64,000 bases of DNA from contig NZ_JAKGCT010000004.1 of NCBI RefSeq assembly GCF_022230885.1, positions 62,001-126,000 on the forward strand. The letters run 5' to 3'. Below are positions 38,206 through 47,174 of the stretch, piece after piece. The translations under genes were made by a program, and so were the position numbers. The stretch is from Paenalcaligenes niemegkensis (GTDB taxonomy: Bacteria; Pseudomonadota; Gammaproteobacteria; Burkholderiales; Burkholderiaceae_B). The notes under the pieces were generated by a model that worked only from the letters and a program-made list of their open reading frames with translations, was not told the origin of the DNA and did no database searches. Numbering within the stretch: position 1 is the first letter of the stretch; every line of letters begins with the position of its first letter.

Positions 38206-39613
38206 TTATCCTTTGTGTTCGTTAACGCCGGTATGCGGGCGCGCTATGCGTTTGTTGGAGTCGGTGACGCTGAAAAGAATGAAGCTAAGCAAAGCAGCCG
38301 TCAGGCTGTAATAAATAGGGGTGTTGGCCAGGAGGCCGTCTTTGAACATGAACACGCATGCCACGAGGGCCCCAACGGCCATACTGACAATTGCACCACG
38401 AGTTGTGGCCCCACGCCAGTATATAGCGCCGATTAACGGGATCAGCATTCCGCCAACCAGCAGGTTATAGGCCATCGTCAGGGCGCTGATGACATCGCCA
38501 ATAGCGGGCGCAATAATTAATACCAGTACACCCAGTCCAAGCGTACACACCCGATTGACGTTAATGTTTGTATTTTCTATAGCTGCATTGCCACGCAGCA
38601 GGGGCCATAAGTCTTGTGCGGCAGTGGTGGAAGAAGCCAATAAGCCTGCGCTGGCGGTAGACATCAGGGCCGCCAGACTGGCGGCTACCACCAGACCCCG
38701 AACACCCGTTGGGAGCACATCAGTCACAATTGCCGCAAAGGCATTATCCGGCACGCTTAAATCAGGCAGCATGACTTTGGCTGCCATGCCGATAACAGCG
38801 CACGCAAGGCCATAAAGAATGCAATAAAGTCCACTGACCACACCAGCCCGAACCGCAACTTTTTCTGACCTTGCCGTAAACACCCGTTGCCAGATATCCT
38901 GGCCAATAAAGATGCCTAGGAAATAAATCAGAAAGTAGGTAAGAATTGTGTCGTAGCCGATATTGCTGAATGATAAGTGCGTCTCTGGCAAAGACCCAGT
39001 CAGGGTATCCCAGCCACCTGCACTGTAGACTGATATAGGCAAAAGAATGAAAATCAGGCCTACCGTCATGATAATGAACTGGATGATATCGGTCAGCGTT
39101 AGTGACCACATGCCACCAATGGTGGAGTAGATCACCACCAGACCTCCCCTAGCAGCACTCCTACGACAAAAGGCAGATTGAAAATAACCGATAAAATGGT
39201 TCCGGTGGCAATGGTGGATGTCACGGCAATCATCAGCGCATACACCAGCATAATGCAGGCACTCGCCCGTCGTGTGGACGAGCTGTAGTTCATTTCCAGT
39301 ACCTGGGTGACGGTATACACCCGAAAGCGCATTAAGGGCTTTGCCAGAAACAGGCTTAAGCCGATGATACCCAGGCCTAAGGCGGCACACAGCCAAAATC
39401 CGGAAATACCATAGACATAACCCAGCCGCACGGTACCAATGGTGGATGCACCCCTAATACCGTGGCGGACATGGTGCCGACATAAAAGCCAGGACCTAAA
39501 TTACGACCCGCCACCAGGTAGTCTTCGCTACCTCGTATTCGATGCAGCCCGAGCCAGCCGAAGCCCATGATCACGATGGCATAAATCAGCACAACACCAA
39601 TATCAATAGCCAT
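38206..39613 (-). CDS. Sodium:solute symporter (SSS family), frame broken twice as read
   Basis: SSS carriers import solutes with Na+. The frame starts at 39613 (IDIGVVLIYAIVIMGFGWLG, then DYLVAGRNLGPGFYVGTMSA, a family signature). It shifts at C4 39451-39454 and again at C4 39146-39149. One extra base at each site gives a continuous 469-residue protein with about 13 helices, including YSTIGGMWSLTLTDIIQF and FIGQDIWQRVFTARS. The gene lies between the guanidinobutyrase and decarboxylase genes, so guanidinobutyrate, 2-ketoarginine or arginine is the likely cargo (inference). Two independent breaks in one gene fit systematic sequence error. Confidence 0.85.
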
Positions 39614-39645
39614 TTTTGTCTCCTGAGGGAAGGGTTTTTATTTTT

Positions 39646-40605
39646 TTAGGTGGCGTAGTGCACGCCGGGGAAAACGCACAATATTTCATAAGCCAGATTT
39701 GCGCCTAACAACGCTGTCAAGCCGCCGTGGTCATAAGGTGGACTGACTTCAACCACATCAGCCCCGACCAAATTGACACCGCGCATGCCGCGCACGATCT
39801 CCAGGGCTTGCGGTACGGTCAAGCCACCGATTTCAGGCGTACCGGTACCGGGGGCGTAAGCAGGATCTATACCGTCAATGTCAAACGAGAAATACACCGG
39901 ACCATTGCCCAAGCGTTCGCGCACCTCTTGCATGATGTGACTCATGCTCTGGTGCCAGCAGCTGTGGGCCAGGTAGAGCTTGAACCCTTGCTGTGTACAC
40001 CAGTCGAAATCCTCAGCTTCGTATCCGGTACCGCGTAAGCCGATCTGCACTACGCGCTCACAATCGAGCAGATCTTCTTCCACTGCACGGCGAAACGGGG
40101 TGCCGTGCGCTATTTTTTCGCCGCTCATGACGTCGTTTACGTCAGCGTGAGCATCTACGTGCACCAATCCTACCTTGCCGTATTTTTTCTTGATGGAGCG
40201 CAAAATAGGTAGTGTCATGGTGTGATCACCGCCGAGTGCAATTAATTTACATCCCTCGGCAATCAGATCGTGATAGCCGTGTTCGATCATCTGCACGGAT
40301 TTTTTAAGATCGTAGGGGTTAATGGCAATATCACCTACATCTCCCACTTGCAGGCTGTCAAAAGGGGCGGCACGTGTCGCCATGTTGTAAGGGCGAAGCA
40401 GAGTGGATTCAGAGCGAATTGCCCTGGCGCCGTATCGGGCTCCAGGACGGTTTGATGTGCCGATGTCCAAAGGGATGCCAACAAAGCCAATGTCCAGCCT
40501 GGATGCATCTGTTTCGAAAGGGAGCCGCATCATCGTTGCTATGCCGCCTGAGCGAGGCATGTCGTTACCACTGACGGGCTGATTAAAACTGCGTTGGGGT
40601 TGCAT
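39646..40605 (-). CDS. gbuA: Guanidinobutyrase (agmatinase/arginase family)
   Basis: This binuclear Mn ureohydrolase cleaves 4-guanidinobutyrate to GABA and urea. It has 319 residues. Metal ligands are in ALGGDHTMTL (His), LVHVDAHADVND (Asp, His, Asp) and SFDIDGIDPAYAPGTGTPE (two Asp). NDMPRSGGIATMMRLPF at the N-terminus and RPYNMATRAAPFDSLQV closely resemble Pseudomonas GbuA as I remember it, and differ from classic agmatinase SpeB. It is first in the operon and divergent from a LysR regulator, the same arrangement as gbuA/gbuR in Pseudomonas. Agmatinase or guanidinopropionase activity is the main alternative. Confidence 0.87.
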   Translation of the reverse strand: MQPQRSFNQPVSGNDMPRSGGIATMMRLPFETDASRLDIGFVGIPLDIGTSNRPGARYGARAIRSESTLLRPYNMATRAAPFDSLQVGDVGDIAINPYDLKKSVQMIEHGYHDLIAEGCKLIALGGDHTMTLPILRSIKKKYGKVGLVHVDAHADVNDVMSGEKIAHGTPFRRAVEEDLLDCERVVQIGLRGTGYEAEDFDWCTQQGFKLYLAHSCWHQSMSHIMQEVRERLGNGPVYFSFDIDGIDPAYAPGTGTPEIGGLTVPQALEIVRGMRGVNLVGADVVEVSPPYDHGGLTALLGANLAYEILCVFPGVHYAT

Positions 40606-40686
40606 GAGTACCGCCTCCTGAATAATTGATATTGCTTGTTCAGATGATTCAAGGCTAACTGCGGCACGACTAAGCTACTATGACGA

Positions 40687-40716
40687 TTGATCAAGCTATG
40701 CATAGCCTTTTATCAA
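40687..40716. promoter_or_regulatory. Candidate LysR operator between gbuA-like and regulator genes
   Basis: A perfect 12-bp palindrome GCTATGCATAGC (40695-40706) is nested inside outer inverted repeats TTGAT (40687-40691) and ATCAA (40712-40716). It sits 31-60 nt before the LysR start and 82 nt from the gbuA-like start, in the divergent control region, where a LysR protein is expected to bind. Confidence 0.55.
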
Positions 40717-40746
40717 TGTATTGCTCTCTATATTAGGGTTGTTACT

Positions 40747-41685
40747 ATGTTGATCAATGTAAGAGATCTGGATTTACGGCTCATCCGTGTATTTCTGGCA
40801 ATTGTGGATGCAAATGGTATTTCTGCTGCGCAAGACAGGCTTAACGTCAGCCAGTCCACCATCAGCACTCAGCTCGGTACTTTGGAAACTCGCCTGGGAT
40901 TCAGGTTGTGCGAACGGGGAAGGGCTGGTTTTAAACTCACGGCCAAAGGCGAGCGTTTCGCGAAATCCGCCCGTCGCTTATTAGGCACCCTGGATGAGTT
41001 CGCCATCGAATCCCAAAACCTTGAGAAGCGTCTGATAGGCCAGTTGAATGTTGGGTTTATTGGTCATTTGCCGAGAAGTGGCAGTCGGCGTCTAAGCCGC
41101 GCCGTTTCACTGTTCAGGCAGCGCGATGAAGCTGTGCGGCTGAGCGTGTCAGTGTTATCTCCGGACCAGCTGGAAGAAATGCTTATTAATGGTCAATTGC
41201 ATATGGCCATCGGCTATTTTTGGAGGAGGGCGCAGCATTTGCGATATGCTCCCTTGCTGATTGAAAAGCAGATAGCGTATTGCGGGTATGGACACGCGCT
41301 ATACGAGCGTGCCGGCGACATCGGCTTTGATGAGGCACTGCGCTATCCGTGGGTTTCCAGAGGTTATGTCCCGCCAAAAAATCACTTGCGTGTTCCGCCA
41401 CAGAATATACGTGCCCTTGCCAACAATATGGACGCTGCTGCTGTACTCATACAGTCAGGGGAGCACTTGGGTTATCTGCCCGAAGAAATCGGCAACAGTT
41501 ATGTGCAGCGAGGTGAAATGCGTGCTTTGAACCCGCGGGGCTTAAGTTATGAAGTCACCTTGCATACGGTGGTGAACCGCGCTAGCGAAAAGGACGAAGC
41601 GCTTATGGCGTTTATGCAGGATTTAAAAAAGGCTGACAGGGGAAAAACGACGCCCCAGAGCAGGGGCGTAGAACGGAAATCATGA
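40747..41685 (+). CDS. LysR-family transcriptional regulator (GbuR-like by context)
   Basis: The 312-residue protein has a winged helix at residues about 8-65 (LIRVFLAIVDANGISAAQDRLNVSQSTIS, recognition helix in STQLGTLETRLG) and a periplasmic-binding-fold effector domain. The effector domain has LNVGFIGHLPRSGSRR and EEMLINGQLHMAIGYFW. LysR proteins usually regulate the divergent gene in response to a pathway intermediate, here likely a guanidino compound. The ATG at 40747 is chosen; an in-frame start at 40687 would place the operator palindrome in the coding region. Confidence 0.88.
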   Translation: MLINVRDLDLRLIRVFLAIVDANGISAAQDRLNVSQSTISTQLGTLETRLGFRLCERGRAGFKLTAKGERFAKSARRLLGTLDEFAIESQNLEKRLIGQLNVGFIGHLPRSGSRRLSRAVSLFRQRDEAVRLSVSVLSPDQLEEMLINGQLHMAIGYFWRRAQHLRYAPLLIEKQIAYCGYGHALYERAGDIGFDEALRYPWVSRGYVPPKNHLRVPPQNIRALANNMDAAAVLIQSGEHLGYLPEEIGNSYVQRGEMRALNPRGLSYEVTLHTVVNRASEKDEALMAFMQDLKKADRGKTTPQSRGVERKS

Positions 41686-41719
41686 GGAATTAAGGCTGAC
41701 CGATGGTGCAGCCGGCGGT

Positions 41720-42535
41720 TTAGTCTGTGGTTTGTTCCTGTGCTTCTGCTGTCGGTTTGCGCCAATAGCTAGATGCACGAATACGGCTTTTATCGATTCC
41801 GAGTTCTTGCGTCAGATACTGTCGTACTGCTTGCACGTCACTGTATTCTGCTCCGGCCCAAACGTAACCTTCCCCTTCAGGGAGGCGTAATTTACGAACC
41901 GCTGACTCAAGTGCGCTTGCACTATCGAGTCCCGCTTCGATTTCACGTACCCAGTAAGTTTCAAGCTGGCACTGACTGGCAAGTTCAATCTTGGCGTCTT
42001 CGGTCTTGGTTTGGATAACTACGATGGCTTTGGTGGTGGCTGGCAGTTCTTCCAGGCGACGTCCAATAGCGGGTATGGCGGTTTCATCGCCGATTAACAG
42101 ATGCCAATCGAAGGCGGTGGGAATAATGAAAGAGCCGCGTGGTCCGCCAATACCTACGAAATGTCCGGGTTCGGCGTGGCTGGCCCAGTCAGTAGCCGGC
42201 CCTTCGTGGTGCAAGACAAAATCAATGTCGAGTTCGTTAGTGACGGGGTCATAGCGACGTGGTGTGTAGTCACGCATAGCTGGCTTGGCCTTGCTTTCAT
42301 CAAAGACCAGACCAGTAGGGCCTACCGCAGGTACGTTGGGCTTTTCGCCGATCACGTCAGGCACCATTAACTTTACATGGTCATCAAAGGCGGCAGAGTA
42401 AAAACCGGCCAGATCGTCACCCGTTAAGGTGATACGGCGCATTGAAGGGTTTAAATCGCTGATGCGTTTGACAGTTAACAGGCGTGTTTTGATGGGATGC
42501 TGTATTTTTTCTACTTTAAGATGATCTGTGCTCAT
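41720..42535 (-). CDS. Siderophore-interacting flavin reductase (YqjH-like)
   Basis: SIP-family NAD(P)H:flavin oxidoreductases reduce ferric siderophores in the cytoplasm. The 271-residue protein has the FAD-binding motif RDYTPRRYD (family RxYTxR), an acidic FDDHVKLMVPD segment near residue 55, GHFVGIGGPRGSF, and the C-terminal SIP domain LLIGDETAIPAIGRRLEEL with WAGAEYSDVQAVRQYL. The start at 42535 has GAG upstream; an alternative ATG at 42547 adds four residues. The PadR regulator lies 27 nt upstream on the same strand. This yqjI-yqjH pairing is known from E. coli, where it links iron reduction to nickel. Confidence 0.9.
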   Translation of the reverse strand: MSTDHLKVEKIQHPIKTRLLTVKRISDLNPSMRRITLTGDDLAGFYSAAFDDHVKLMVPDVIGEKPNVPAVGPTGLVFDESKAKPAMRDYTPRRYDPVTNELDIDFVLHHEGPATDWASHAEPGHFVGIGGPRGSFIIPTAFDWHLLIGDETAIPAIGRRLEELPATTKAIVVIQTKTEDAKIELASQCQLETYWVREIEAGLDSASALESAVRKLRLPEGEGYVWAGAEYSDVQAVRQYLTQELGIDKSRIRASSYWRKPTAEAQEQTTD

Positions 42536-42562
42536 GGCTGCTCTCAATTTTTTGAATGGTCG

Positions 42563-43120
42563 TTATGGACTGCTCGGTTTTTGCAGGATTTCTTCAGACG
42601 CCCGCTGCAATATGGCGATGATGCGCCGCTGCTCGGCATGATCTGCTTCGTTTTGCGCTATTAAAGTAACGTGGAATGCTTTTCGGGCTTTTACGAATTC
42701 AGGCAGCCAGCCTGTGGCCTCTGCTGCGGCCGCTTCGCTTTCATTGGCTTGACTCATCCATAGCATCTTCTTTGCAGCATGTTTAAGAATGGCTAACAGT
42801 GGCTCTGTGCGTGCAGCCTGAAGCCGTAGATGCTCAAAGCCTGCGGGCGTGATCTGATAGGTTTTTCGCTTGCCTTTAAGCTCGACCTGCGCCAGCCCCA
42901 AGGTTTCCAGCTGACCAAGGGCGGGATACAGCACCCCCGGACTTGGGCTGTAGTAACCGTGTGACAAATCGTTGATGCGTTTGATCAGTTCGTAGCCGTG
43001 GGCTGGTGAGTCGCGCAAAAACCAGAGCAACATTAATTGCAGCTCGTCAGCGCTGAATTTACGCCCGCTGGTCAAATGACCACCACGCTGGCGCACGGCA
43101 TCCGTCCCCTTTCTCATCAA
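42563..43120 (-). CDS. PadR-family regulator, YqjI-like without the His-rich tail
   Basis: The 185-residue protein has a PadR winged helix (LMLLWFLRDSPAHGYELIKRIN, then GYYSPSPGVLYPALGQLETLGLAQVELKGKRKTYQITPAG) and a C-terminal helical dimerisation part. E. coli YqjI has an N-terminal His-rich nickel-binding segment; here the first 20 residues have only one His, so nickel sensing of that kind is not supported. It is cotranscribed with the siderophore reductase. A cluster of ATCGTA/TACGAT motifs lies directly upstream. Confidence 0.87.
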   Translation of the reverse strand: MMRKGTDAVRQRGGHLTSGRKFSADELQLMLLWFLRDSPAHGYELIKRINDLSHGYYSPSPGVLYPALGQLETLGLAQVELKGKRKTYQITPAGFEHLRLQAARTEPLLAILKHAAKKMLWMSQANESEAAAAEATGWLPEFVKARKAFHVTLIAQNEADHAEQRRIIAILQRASEEILQKPSSP

Positions 43121-43146
43121 AATAAGCCCCGAATATAAATGAATAA

Positions 43147-43251
43147 ATCGTAATTCAATTTATTAAAACAATCTTACGATGTATCGTACGATATATAAAC
43201 TTAAGGGAGGAGTCAATGTTTTTGTAATGCAGCCGATGGTGAAATATCGTA
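43147..43251. promoter_or_regulatory. Cluster of ATCGTA/TACGAT motifs, candidate PadR operator
   Basis: The hexamer ATCGTA or its complement TACGAT occurs five times: 43147-43152, 43175-43180, 43183-43188, 43187-43192 and 43246-43251. Three of them form a compound inverted repeat (TACGAT-gt-ATCGTACGAT, 43175-43192). The cluster lies immediately upstream of the PadR gene, so autoregulation is likely. Confidence 0.6.
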
Positions 43252-43321
43252 TTAATTACTTATGGGCTTATGTGGTATGTCGTTTCTCTGTATCGTCGCC
43301 GCCCATAGTTCTCTGCTTTGT

Positions 43322-43999
43322 TTAGTTCTCAAACACGCAACCTAGTTTTATTAGTTCTTTGTCTACCCAAGAGCGATCTATGGTTTGGTTTTTGGTGATT
43401 TCCATCTGTTTGGTTTCGGCGGCGTGCTTTGCGCTGGCACCTTGATGAACCTCGTCCAGTTGCTCGTGATTGATACATACCACGCCATCCAAATCGCCTA
43501 AAATTAAAGCACCCGGTTGAATGACCATACCTTCTATTGCTATGGGATAACCGATTTCACCAGGTCCGGTGCGGTAGGGGCCCCGATGGGTGATGCCTAG
43601 GGCATATAAAGGCAAATTACGGTCGTATATGGCTTGTGCGTCTCTAATTGCACCGTTAAGTACAAATCCGGCAATACCTCGCATAATGGCATGCTCTAGC
43701 ATTAATTCGCCCATTAGCGAATTAGTCAGATCGCCGCCTGCGTCAACGACAATGACATCGCCAGGCTGAGCGATATCTATGGCCTTATGCAACATGAGAT
43801 TATCACCAGGCCGAGTTTTCACCGTTAATGCCGGGCCGGCCAAAATGCCATTTTTATGCATAGGTCGTAAAGTACAACCCCCGCCAAGTAACCTTGACAT
43901 GGCATCCGATACGTTGGCGACAGGCAACGTGCGAAAACGCTCTATATTTGGGATACTGACTCTGGGTATTTGAGTACGAACTTTGAAGCCGATGGCCAT
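43322..43999 (-). CDS. RraA-like / 4-hydroxy-4-methyl-2-oxoglutarate aldolase family protein
   Basis: The 225-residue protein has the RraA fold: VANVSDAMSRLLGG near residue 27, AGPALTVKTRPGDNLMLHKAID, GDVIVVDAGGDLTNSLMGELM, and GFVLNGAIRDAQAI (the family GxxxDGxxRD-type motif with Asn-Gly-Ala-Ile-Arg-Asp). The last is the metal/substrate site of HMG/CHA aldolases, which cleave 4-hydroxy-2-oxo acids to pyruvate; some members are only RNase E inhibitors. The catabolic operon context favours an aldolase or oxaloacetate-decarboxylase role. It is the last gene of the operon, 25 nt after the hydroxyacid dehydrogenase. Confidence 0.82.
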   Translation of the reverse strand: MAIGFKVRTQIPRVSIPNIERFRTLPVANVSDAMSRLLGGGCTLRPMHKNGILAGPALTVKTRPGDNLMLHKAIDIAQPGDVIVVDAGGDLTNSLMGELMLEHAIMRGIAGFVLNGAIRDAQAIYDRNLPLYALGITHRGPYRTGPGEIGYPIAIEGMVIQPGALILGDLDGVVCINHEQLDEVHQGASAKHAAETKQMEITKNQTIDRSWVDKELIKLGCVFEN

Positions 44000-44024
44000 G
44001 ATAATTGTGCTCCTTTGAGATGTT

Positions 44025-45047
44025 TTAAGTTCTTTTTAAGGCAAGTTGATCTACTGTTGCCAAGCTAGGCTTATGTGCCGGATTGCCTTTAAGCACACTG
44101 ACAATATGCCGCGCTGCAGTTTCTGCCATGCAAATTGCAGACCCTACGGTTACACCTGCAATATGGGGTGTAGCGATTAAGTTTGGACATGACCACAGGC
44201 TATGCTCAGGTGCCGGAGGCTCAACATCAAAACTGTCCAAGGCTGCGCCTGCTATCTGTTGGTTTTGTAGAGCGTTGACTAACGCCGCCTCGTCAATTAC
44301 GCCGCCTCGCGCCGTGTTAACGAGCACGGCGCTGGGTTTCATCAACGCCAGTTTTTCTGCATTAAGTAAATGATGAGTTTCGTTATTGAGGGGGCAGTGG
44401 ATGCTTACGACATCCACATTTTTAAGTAACAAGTCCAAGTTCTCTGTAAACTCAAGGCCAGTAATTTCCCGGTTTTGATTAGCGTGCGGGTCGTATATCA
44501 ATACTTTCATGCCTAGGGCTAAGGCGAGTTTTGCTGTTTCTTGTCCAATCGCACCGAATCCGATCAGACCGATTAGACTGCCTTGAATGTCCTGCCCGAT
44601 GAAGCTCGGTTTAGGCCACTGACCGGCCTTGACCGCTTGATCTAAAGGTTGAATCCTTTTAATCAATGCCAGGGTTAGCGAAATGCTGTGTTCGGCCACG
44701 GATCGGGCATTGGAGCCTAGCGAGCGTAAGACTGGAATGTTTCGAACTGTAGCTGCTGCGATATCTATATTGTCTACACCCACTCCATGTTTGACGATTA
44801 CTTTTAAGTTGGACGACGCAGCGATCACTAAGTCGTTAATATATCCTTGCCTTACCATGATCGCGTCAATTTGCAGTTCGGCTGCTTTTGCTGCCACGGC
44901 TTCGGGCGCAGCATAAGGAGGCGAGAAAATGACGTCACAGTCGTTGTCATTCAAGATGGCAATCGCGCTAGGGGCAATTTGATGATGAGTAACCAATACC
45001 CGAAAACGTCGTGTATAGCTTGGAGGCGGGGTAATACCGTGTGGCAT
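44025..45047 (-). CDS. D-2-hydroxyacid dehydrogenase (SerA/GhrB-like)
   Basis: The 340-residue NAD(P)-dependent enzyme of the D-isomer 2-hydroxyacid family has substrate loop VKHGVGVDNIDI, nucleotide-binding LIGFGAIGQETAKLA (GxGxxG), catalytic Arg in VNTARGGVIDEAAL, Glu in FDVEPPAPEH and His in IATPHIAGVTVG. There is no ACT domain, so it is not a regulatory SerA. It is likely to interconvert a D-2-hydroxy acid and its 2-oxo acid within this operon. It lies 46 nt after the CitE-like gene. Confidence 0.88.
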   Translation of the reverse strand: MPHGITPPPSYTRRFRVLVTHHQIAPSAIAILNDNDCDVIFSPPYAAPEAVAAKAAELQIDAIMVRQGYINDLVIAASSNLKVIVKHGVGVDNIDIAAATVRNIPVLRSLGSNARSVAEHSISLTLALIKRIQPLDQAVKAGQWPKPSFIGQDIQGSLIGLIGFGAIGQETAKLALALGMKVLIYDPHANQNREITGLEFTENLDLLLKNVDVVSIHCPLNNETHHLLNAEKLALMKPSAVLVNTARGGVIDEAALVNALQNQQIAGAALDSFDVEPPAPEHSLWSCPNLIATPHIAGVTVGSAICMAETAARHIVSVLKGNPAHKPSLATVDQLALKRT

Positions 45048-45093
45048 GGTTAGTTCCAGATAGATATTGAGCGATCAATAGTGAATATACAAA

Positions 45094-45939
45094 TTAATGA
45101 GAAGAGTATTTTGAAATTAGGGCGCGAGCCCTTGCCGTGATGGGCGCATCAATAAAATCCCCTTCAAAATTGAAAGCACCTACGCCCAGAGCTTCCTGGG
45201 CCTGAGCTGCTGCAACTAAACGATGAGCACGTGCGAGTTCTTCTTCGGATGGAACGAAGCCTTCGTTTAGCAGTTCTACTATGCTGGGGTGTATGCATGA
45301 TGCGCCATCGAAACCGAAATCTCGTGCTTCGGCGATGGAGCTTTTGTAGCTGTCAATTTGTTTGTAGTCTGCTACCGAACGTAATAGGCCGAACGATAAG
45401 ACCCCGGCAGCTTTAGCCGCCATGTGTACGAGTAGTTTGGGTAGATACAACACTTCTGGAGTGGGTAGTCCTCCCATGGAAGTTGCTAGGTCTTCACTCC
45501 CTGCGCTGATGGCATACACACGTGGTCCGGTAGCTATTTCAAGTGCCTTGATTACCCCCAATGCGTCTTCAATTAAAGGAACAAAGTGGAGCGGTGGGCG
45601 TTGCATTTCTTGCTCTATAGGACTTAGTAGTTCATCGAGATTTTTTAGCGTTTCAACATCGGAAATCTTCGGTAAATAGAGTCCGAAGGCGCCAGCACGG
45701 CAAGCAGCGATGCAGTCCTCGTAGAGCAGTTGGGCGTCGTTGTTGACTCGGACAAATACGGGTGTACCTTTTTGGCCTACGCTTGTGACTGTTTTCTTGA
45801 GATTCTGGCGCGCGGCGATTTTTTTATTTGGTGCTACTGCATCTTCTAAATCCACGATAATTGCATCGGCGCCGCGCAAATGAGCTTTTTCTATAAAGCG
45901 GGAAGCGCTGCCTGGCACATACAGTAAGGATCTGATCAT
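45094..45939 (-). CDS. CitE-like CoA-ester lyase (HpcH/HpaI aldolase family)
   Basis: The 281-residue TIM-barrel enzyme is related to CitE, malyl-CoA and citramalyl-CoA lyases. It has RSLLYVPGSASRFIEKA, IIVDLEDAV (metal Glu/Asp), VFVRVNNDA (Arg), LYLPKISDVE, VPLIEDALG and SAGSEDLATSMGG, and the C-terminal FDGASCIHPSIVELLNEGF. These enzymes split 3-hydroxyacyl-CoA compounds to acetyl-CoA (or propionyl-CoA) plus a 2-oxo acid. It overlaps the CoA-transferase gene by 4 nt, so the two probably act in sequence. Confidence 0.88.
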   Translation of the reverse strand: MIRSLLYVPGSASRFIEKAHLRGADAIIVDLEDAVAPNKKIAARQNLKKTVTSVGQKGTPVFVRVNNDAQLLYEDCIAACRAGAFGLYLPKISDVETLKNLDELLSPIEQEMQRPPLHFVPLIEDALGVIKALEIATGPRVYAISAGSEDLATSMGGLPTPEVLYLPKLLVHMAAKAAGVLSFGLLRSVADYKQIDSYKSSIAEARDFGFDGASCIHPSIVELLNEGFVPSEEELARAHRLVAAAQAQEALGVGAFNFEGDFIDAPITARARALISKYSSH

Positions 45940-47174
45940 ATTGGCTCCTTGGGCGTGGGCAAAATAGCAAGAATTTCCTCTTCAGTTAATCCAAATTCGC
46001 GCAGAACTTCAGCGCTGTGTTCACCCAATTTAGGGGCCGGCCTAGCCCACACACCTGGTGTTTTGGACAAGCGAGGAACGATGTTGTGCATAGGGAGAGA
46101 ACCGAAGTCTTCATCCTCCACATCTACGATGACATCGCGCTCAAGAAAGTGTGGGTCGCTTACGGCATCGGCAATGTCGTAGACAGGACCTACAGTAGCT
46201 CCGGAATTTCGCATGATCTTTAATGCTTCATCACGATCTCGTGACGCGAACCAAGAGCTTACTGCTTGATCCACAAGATCACGGTGCTTGACGCGCTGGG
46301 TATTAGTGGAAAAGCGCGGGTCGGTTATCATTTCGGGTTTTCCGATAATCTCGAAAATTCGGGCTGCTATAGCTTGGGTGGAGCCTGATAAAGCGACATA
46401 TTTGTTATCTGCGCAACGATATACATTACGTGGCGAAGCAGTATTAGAGGCACTACCTACGCGCTGTTTGATAATGCCTGTTTTCTCGAAGATGGCGGCC
46501 TCGGGTCCTAACACAGAAAATATAGGTTCCAGTAAGGACAGATCAATGACTTGGCCGTTGGACATGTTACGTTCTCGGGCTAAAAGAGCCATGCTGACAG
46601 CCGATGCTCCATATACTCCCGCAAGCATATCCGCCAACGCCAACGGAGGTAATACTGGTTCACGGTCGGGAAAGCCGGTGCGAGCGGCGAAGCCGCTCAT
46701 GGCTTCTACTATGGTTCCGAAACCAGGCAAGTTAGAGTATGGGCCTGTTTGTCCGAACCCTGATACTCTCACCACTATGAGCTTGGGGTTACGGGCCAAT
46801 AGCAGGTCCGGAGCCAGGCCCATTTTTTCCAGGGTCCCTGGACGGTAGTTTTCAATTAGTACGTCGGCTTGATCAATGATGAGCTTTAATGCTTGCATGC
46901 ATTCTGGTTGACGCAAGTTCAGCACCAAAGAACGTTTGTTTCGCCCGTATGTTTTCCAATAGAAAGATTGGCCATTTTCACGCCAATCTCGAAGTGGATC
47001 ACCACTGGGGGATTCAATTTTTATGACGTCGGCGCCAAAATCTCCTAGTTGTAGAGATAGCATGTTACCCGCTACTAATCGGGACATATCGACGACTTTA
47101 TAGCGATTCAGCGGACCTACAGCCGAAGAATTAAAGCGGATTGGATCTTGAATGGTTCTATTTGAACTTTGCAT
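45936..47174 (-). CDS. CaiB/BaiF-type (family III) CoA transferase
   Basis: Family III CoA transferases move CoA between carboxylic acids through an Asp-anhydride intermediate. The 412-residue protein has YKVVDMSRLVAGNMLSLQLGDFGADVIKIE, SFYWKTYGRNKRSLVLNLR, VLIENYRPGTLEKMGL and LADMLAGVYGASAVS; the catalytic Asp is the one in LADMLAG. The start at 47174 gives a 17-nt overlap with the ABC ATPase; the longer reading to 47291 lies inside that gene and is rejected. With the CitE-like lyase it would activate and cleave a hydroxy di- or tricarboxylate (inference). Confidence 0.9.
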   Translation of the reverse strand: MQSSNRTIQDPIRFNSSAVGPLNRYKVVDMSRLVAGNMLSLQLGDFGADVIKIESPSGDPLRDWRENGQSFYWKTYGRNKRSLVLNLRQPECMQALKLIIDQADVLIENYRPGTLEKMGLAPDLLLARNPKLIVVRVSGFGQTGPYSNLPGFGTIVEAMSGFAARTGFPDREPVLPPLALADMLAGVYGASAVSMALLARERNMSNGQVIDLSLLEPIFSVLGPEAAIFEKTGIIKQRVGSASNTASPRNVYRCADNKYVALSGSTQAIAARIFEIIGKPEMITDPRFSTNTQRVKHRDLVDQAVSSWFASRDRDEALKIMRNSGATVGPVYDIADAVSDPHFLERDVIVDVEDEDFGSLPMHNIVPRLSKTPGVWARPAPKLGEHSAEVLREFGLTEEEILAILPTPKEPI

